This document shows positions 62,101 through 64,000 of a stretch of 64,000 nucleotides of DNA, one piece after another. This DNA is from Sphingobacterium sp. SGG-5 (GTDB taxonomy: Bacteria > Bacteroidota > Bacteroidia > Sphingobacteriales > Sphingobacteriaceae): contig NZ_JAAKGO010000008.1 of assembly GCF_011043525.1 (NCBI RefSeq), positions 124,001 to 188,000 of the forward strand, read 5' to 3'. A program made the position numbers and the translations under genes. The stretch's first letter is position 1. Every line of letters begins with the position of its first letter. Under the pieces are notes generated by a model that saw only the letters and a list, made by a program, of their open reading frames with translations, had not been told where the DNA came from and searched no databases.

Positions 62101-64000
62101 CTTCTGGCACGCCCCCTCATCCGGGTATTTCGATGGATCCGGCAACGGGTATCATCACGGTAGCACCGGGTACGCCTGCTCGTACGTATACCTATCCGTA
62201 CACGATCTGCGAGGTGCTGAACCCGACGAACTGCACGACCGGTATCGCTACGATTACGGTTACGGCTCCGACCATTACGGCAGTGGCCGATCCTTCACTT
62301 ACTATTACCAACGGTGCGAATGGAGGCACAACCACTTCGGTCTTGGCCAATGACGTGTTGGGTAACGAAAATCCGCTTGATCCGTCGGATGTTCGCCTGG
62401 TGCCGGGTACGGTGTCTGGAGGGCCTGCTACGGTGACGGATGCTTCGCAATATTTGACGATGAACCCTGACGGTACGATCAGTGTTAGATCAGGTACACC
62501 TGCAGGTACATATACCTATACGTACGATATCTGTGAGGTACTGAACCCGGCGAACTGTACGACAACACCGGGTACAGCAACAATTGTTGTTGGAGCAGCT
62601 GGTATCGACGCGGTTGATGATGATTATACACTTTCACCGGTCAACGGTGCTACGGGCAGTCCGAACGTGGGCAATGCCCTGACGAATGACAGGCTGAACA
62701 ATGTACAGGCTACTCTGGATAAGGTGACGATTCCGTTGGCATCTATTGTTCCGGCAACACCACAGGCCACGGCTCCGGTGGGCAATACAAATGTGCCTGT
62801 ACTGAACCCTGCCACGGGCGTAGTCTCTGTGCCAGCGGGTACACCTGCGGGCAGCTATATGATCGAATATGAGATCTGTGAGATATTGAATCCGACCAAC
62901 TGCGATGACGCGACCATCACGGTGAACGTGGTGGCAGCGCCGATCGTGGCAGATCCTAATCTCTATGGTCCGGTAACCACAGTTGCTGGCCATCCGAACT
63001 TGGGAAATGCCTTGGAGAATGATCGTTTGAATGGTCTGCCTGTGACTTTGGATAAGATAATTTTGACGGTTACACCGGCTTCTCCATTGGATCCAGCGAA
63101 CACAAATACGCTTGTGCCAATTATGAGTGATGTTACGGGGCAGGTTAGTGTACCTTCAGGTACACCTGCAGGAACGTACACTATTCCGTATGAAATTTGC
63201 GAACTTCTCAATCCGACGAACTGTGCGAATACAACTGTAACGGTAATTGTCAGTCCTTCTCCGATTCATGCAGTCAATGACAACTATGGCCCAGTAGTGG
63301 GTATCGAAGCGCATAACTTCGGTAACGCGTTGAGTACTGACTCCTTTAACGGAAAGAATGCTGCAACGGCTTTGACAAATGGCCAGATCGATATTAAGGT
63401 ACTGACGCCGGCAGCACAACAGCCTGGAGCACCTGCAGCGTATGCAGCGAATGTTCCAGTACTGAATACGACTACTGGAGTAGTGACTTCACCGGCGAAT
63501 ACACCTGCGGGCAGATATGATATCGAGTACGAGATTTGTGAAGTGGCGGATCCGACTACTTGTGACAAAGCTTGGATCACGGTATGGATTACACCGGCAC
63601 AAATCGATCCGGACGATGACTTCTATAGTAATATCAGCAGTGTGTCGGGAACGACGGATGCGGGCAACGTACTGGACAACGATAAGTTGAACTTTGTACA
63701 GGCTGATATAGCGCAGGTTAGTATCGAGGTAATAAGTGCTGCCGCACCGATAAACGGATCTGCAAACATACCGGTGCTTAATGAAAGTACTGGACAGATC
63801 AGCGTACCTGCGGGCACACCGGCAGGGGAGTATCGTATCCGTTACCGTATCTGTGAATTGTTGAACCCCACTAACTGTGATCATGCTACGGCATTAATCC
63901 AAGTGGCTTTGCCACAGATTGCTGCTGTAGATAATACATACGCCCCGGTGAATAGCACGGATGGTGACTCGAACTTGGGTAATGTATTGACAAACGACAC
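53103..64000 (+). CDS. Giant secreted Ig-like repeat protein (3' end outside window)
   Basis: The frame is open from the ATG at 53103 to the last base: 3,632 codons and still running. A signal peptide (SLVFFALFFFVGIGQLSAQ) leads into ~1,640 residues of beta-sandwich sequence in the style of DUF11/conserved repeat domains, with scattered Cys. From ~58020 come about 18 full Ig/cadherin-like modules of ~100-115 residues. Each has the pattern DNxY ... NVLxNDxLN ... VxVPAGTPAGTYxIxYxICExxNPTNCDxAxxTV. Such proteins are typically T9SS type B cargo or gliding/adhesion surface proteins in Bacteroidota; the C-terminal sorting domain would lie beyond the window. There are no stops or frameshifts in the visible part. 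Confidence 0.93.
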   Translation, partial: MNNFCNSRLSKLIVTPRSLVFFALFFFVGIGQLSAQEIQKDFVMPQMNACGAAEEVTVAVKAGTAALNGSFSFTIPAGFELVGPVRKTGDLGFDGTTTSVTVDGNTKYTLASQTIVANGTNEYKFDVRATCAAIIEDNDTEEAVVINYEFVSGGDSLVAESEALNVNYAVFHIATTTTSTNGEVGVAGDPIARTITITNNGNGSISGFVLQRTFTGLVDETFASVTLPSTTPDGTWDWETVPGGNLVYTASSPITNGQSVTFLEDLRIDGSNCDNLKTEYVAYYGCDLLNPVCRPGADTLEVQTAFDRSKYPVLEVEAHEVNMVTNTHVECLTGSNDVLVWKVTNTGSGIANNINLNLTTGGITTVAGSMEWTADIASPSWSTGPIPDLVPGESFFMRATQQHQYTAGATCGDNPESVSFGLATVTGTYGHANGCTGDVPIAISHTLRNSINYSFDVLNIGALEVQAGESYLADFVASDFTVDPQGLGTNAKASIVLTLNNLTANGPVRVFDYEGTELVDLTWTESAPGSGVYTLEIPYGVAPRWATGTTLNLAGLRILFDATVGDCTAGDPSYSLSTSLYRGDECGSEIALQCLPTEIEMVDCPLPGCTDGLNNGLTVLRRVNIGPDQVPANSIPAGTSASTNPLIRTTAFTTNDILEISRAATVNLSVGSPEWTNGAMKVILPTNLVTAANWSIVGGSLEITRGGDVHTVSITPTKVGNEVTLSLDITAFGSTNAWPGSLADFSGFLEGDALLMSVRVRPTAPYGTAVGGEQVFGVTAELTDNGGVGHICAGGTDAYGYFAADRVTLSDGSGNITDCDGNASASVTFDYSLINNQRNGLFPLEYRGLIRPTQATFTQGSGAAIQITNVKVELLGQGFSGSTDVVPDGSGMIDLSAALQTIQGNPTGGPYLDEGFRVRLTTTAVSTCPTAATGTVNVNIAYQRPNTSGAWVNAGNVTSILTYNTGYEALAAAAAATNSYVSDATGPKWVIRIDNRSAFRNLESVWLKRTGGVVITSMTEVTSYTNMATPVGSTLTTVDADNYTLGTIAPGGAKYYLIESNDLASFCDETGLNLEYGYTCGGAACGEVGMLDLEFTMGQPRVQARVIYETKPTNRPMLCADLPYAFEINNAGSAVSKGLEVTIPIVSMAHLTYVPGSLRLTGVYTGATSVANPGGEPDILADFDDTDNWAWGSSTGYTPVNDADVSIVVSPSWIRITIPAGIIPDLPAGQKINVGFKLAVNGCDFRSGQRIRFQVGSENICGKKVPAAAATSARVTVMGADDGASPEVAKSVGTAVAVATLNPPGPLYAAYNVTFQNTTSNTYPLRGAVDPILDPLDTNKPDQRHRISIKLPADWVFDDEPENLFAPEEAQFVELDPVIGYIFVLKRDVPSGQSIGLVDKQIRYAGTEPEALACGDWTIEETIFRLFSPDQTGCPPGFGSCLSSEHVIYEGTTPLVLAIDPPIVSPDRQVFCASENPRVSDLLATGPNLRFYRNATGGLPLDPTTLLNATNNSTYYVTSSLVPNGECQSERVAIPIHIPIAAITSGALQSDINVTSFTVTATAPAATRVTGRWTIESVTGADLAQVGFGTAGIHTVTTPTATVRLPIGAQVIARWTLIYNTCQSSYAETTLRSLINTIEAVDNYYATINSKTGTFTGAGDTNVPLTTVLNNTGTPSAGRDLLAGAQATTGNVKITPSTPNHPNLSMNSSTGVITVVPNTPAGTYQYPYTICEVANPTNCDNAVAYITVVAPDITANDNNFTSSPISGNGGNTPSVLPDDQLNNTDINPADVTISVKENPSNSTHLTLNVDGTITVAPGTPSGDYTLNYRICEILNPTNCDDAVATVRVRTPIDAVNDGTYQVRASTTADQPVGNALDNDTLNGLPATQGSSATSNTVTVSTITPATPIGANPNVPVLDPNGDISVPMGTPAGDYVIEYRICENNLTGPPTNCDQAMITIKVTDRPIVATPNTYGPVKGNVGEDDLGNVLSDDLLDGSTATVTDVTLAVGTATWDGGSTLPTNYPRINTTAPSAPGDPAIGAVIVPQGTPDGVYTIPYTICEAANTDNCATSYARVTVGDATIDAKDNHFTTPISGSAGGTTTSVIVDDRLNGDLLVIGDIGLATDPTKKVTLTPGTAPSPTTGSISMNPDGTIEVGAGTTAGVYTYPYTICEILNPDNCDNAVAVITVSAGPILADNDIFGPINGATGESNIDNVFTNDSFDGSTTGIAALVTDGTLTVSIVHDAVPVRTEIPGLPVPTLSTSTGQITVPPGTPVGTYNITYRICEALNPTNCDDAIVTINVEAPAIVADADTYTFNGQTGAETTATVGVSVLGNDELNGTTATAGTVTLTPGTSPHPGITMDANGIISVDPGTPAATYTYPYTICEVLNPTNCTTGIATITVTAPTITAVADPSLNIPNGANGGTTTSVLDNDVLGNENPLDPSDVRVIPGTVAGGPSTVTDPSQYLVMNPDGTITVRPGTPAGDYTYTYTICEILNPTNCSTVATATIEVGEADIDAVDNDYDEINGATGHPNVGNILGNDLLNNVQATLDKVEISIVTPANSLHPDGLVPVLDPNTGIVSVPAGTPVSPDGVYTIEYRICEILNPTNCDNATITIDVVAAPLEANADTYGPVKGNVGDDNLGNVLINDIYNGRVPTLADVTVTSAPFDPLIPVPYIDNTGQVVVASGTPDGIYTITYSICDKLNAHLPDVDRCKAATVTVTVGSSTIDAVDNLYPAISSIGGGSTTSVLSNDLLNGTLLDPAKVTLKRTGTDQTGADLGLVTGPIQGSITMNTDGTITVAPNTTAGTYQYRYEICELLNPSNCDQALATIVVTADPIVADNDSFGPFNGADGGASASVLDNDKLNSDLLNGVAADPALVEITEVHAATPVVSGKPVPTLDPADGVVTVPAGTPAGTYHITYRICEVLNPTNCDDAIITINVEAPAIVADADTYTFNGQTGAETTTPTTGLSVLDNDELNGVDIDPADPASLALISLTSGTPPHPGISMDPATGIITVAPGTPARTYTYPYTICEVLNPTNCTTGIATITVTAPTITAVADPSLTITNGANGGTTTSVLANDVLGNENPLDPSDVRLVPGTVSGGPATVTDASQYLTMNPDGTISVRSGTPAGTYTYTYDICEVLNPANCTTTPGTATIVVGAAGIDAVDDDYTLSPVNGATGSPNVGNALTNDRLNNVQATLDKVTIPLASIVPATPQATAPVGNTNVPVLNPATGVVSVPAGTPAGSYMIEYEICEILNPTNCDDATITVNVVAAPIVADPNLYGPVTTVAGHPNLGNALENDRLNGLPVTLDKIILTVTPASPLDPANTNTLVPIMSDVTGQVSVPSGTPAGTYTIPYEICELLNPTNCANTTVTVIVSPSPIHAVNDNYGPVVGIEAHNFGNALSTDSFNGKNAATALTNGQIDIKVLTPAAQQPGAPAAYAANVPVLNTTTGVVTSPANTPAGRYDIEYEICEVADPTTCDKAWITVWITPAQIDPDDDFYSNISSVSGTTDAGNVLDNDKLNFVQADIAQVSIEVISAAAPINGSANIPVLNESTGQISVPAGTPAGEYRIRYRICELLNPTNCDHATALIQVALPQIAAVDNTYAPVNSTDGDSNLGNVLTND
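58020..64000 (+). repeat. Ig-like module array with six-module higher-order repeat
   Basis: Modules numbered by their ICE...NC motif start near 58290, 58593, 58922, 59278, 59611, 59955, 60255, 60581, 60908, 61208, 61552, 61880, 62207, 62531, 62876, 63199, 63535 and 63851. They fall into two kinds: A (ending YTYPYTICE with an MNPDGTI strand) and B (VPVLDPxTGxVSVPAGTPAGxYxIeYrICE). The order is AABBAB, AABBAB, AABB BB. Matching modules in successive sets are ~1.93-1.99 kb apart, and modules 7-8 and 13-14 are nearly identical in DNA over hundreds of bases. Confidence 0.85.

Noticed and set aside
1..64000. Prophage, transposon or tRNA genes
   Set aside because: No integrase, transposase, phage structural gene or cloverleaf was recognised. 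The REP-like elements are the only sign of mobile DNA.

Overview
The window reads as a chromosomal segment of a Bacteroidota bacterium, most likely family Sphingobacteriaceae (Sphingobacterium/Pedobacter-like). The evidence is: TonB receptors with an N-terminal carboxypeptidase-regulatory-like domain, a TamB gene next to a lipoprotein-type TamA (TamL), an AraC regulator fused to membrane helices, group III truncated haemoglobin, secreted proteins with type 9-like tails, and several promoters with the Bacteroidota -7 element TAnnTTTG. No tRNA, rRNA, CRISPR array, integrase or complete insertion sequence was seen. The genus is inference.

Layout. 0-1.4 kb: end of a respiratory-type cluster (cytochrome c, two small membrane proteins, truncated haemoglobin). 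1.5-5.3 kb: HIT protein, DedA protein, pyrophosphatase, CNNM/CBS protein and RsmE. 5.3-7.8 kb (minus): ABC ATPase, FtsX/MacB permease with a very His-rich loop, and a DUF3299-like secreted protein. Divergent from it (8-12 kb) are a TonB receptor and a beta-helix lipoprotein. 12-18 kb: dnaX with an 11-A slippery run, rlmB, DEAD-box helicase, amino acid permease. 18-23.6 kb: OmpA protein, a strict 21-nt repeat array (20 units), an ECF sigma operon, SdpI-like protein, two universal stress proteins, and two copies of a REP-like intergenic element. 23.6-36 kb: alaS, TlpA-like thioredoxin, response regulator, folK-Hpt, sppA, pgk, kup, a small secreted protein, an aspartic protease and mdh. 36-43.7 kb: tamB-tamL. 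43.8-51.1 kb: two-component system with a PepSY-like protein, fabH, clpS, a TonB-type outer-membrane receptor and a DUF1080 lipoprotein. 51.2-64 kb: membrane-bound AraC regulator, a 435-bp regulatory region with three copies of a 10-bp motif, a small membrane ORF, and a giant secreted repeat protein that runs off the window end (at least 3,632 codons).

Most genes are housekeeping or envelope functions. The parts that stand out are: the giant protein, whose 18 visible Ig-like modules fall into a six-module higher-order repeat; the 21-nt array downstream of, and in frame with, the ECF sigma gene; the dnaX A11 run, where both shifted frames stop at once and would give a gamma-like short form; and the His-rich ABC system beside a TonB receptor, which suggests metal (perhaps zinc) handling. 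Coordinates and motifs were read directly from the sequence. Family names come from recognising motifs, with no database search.
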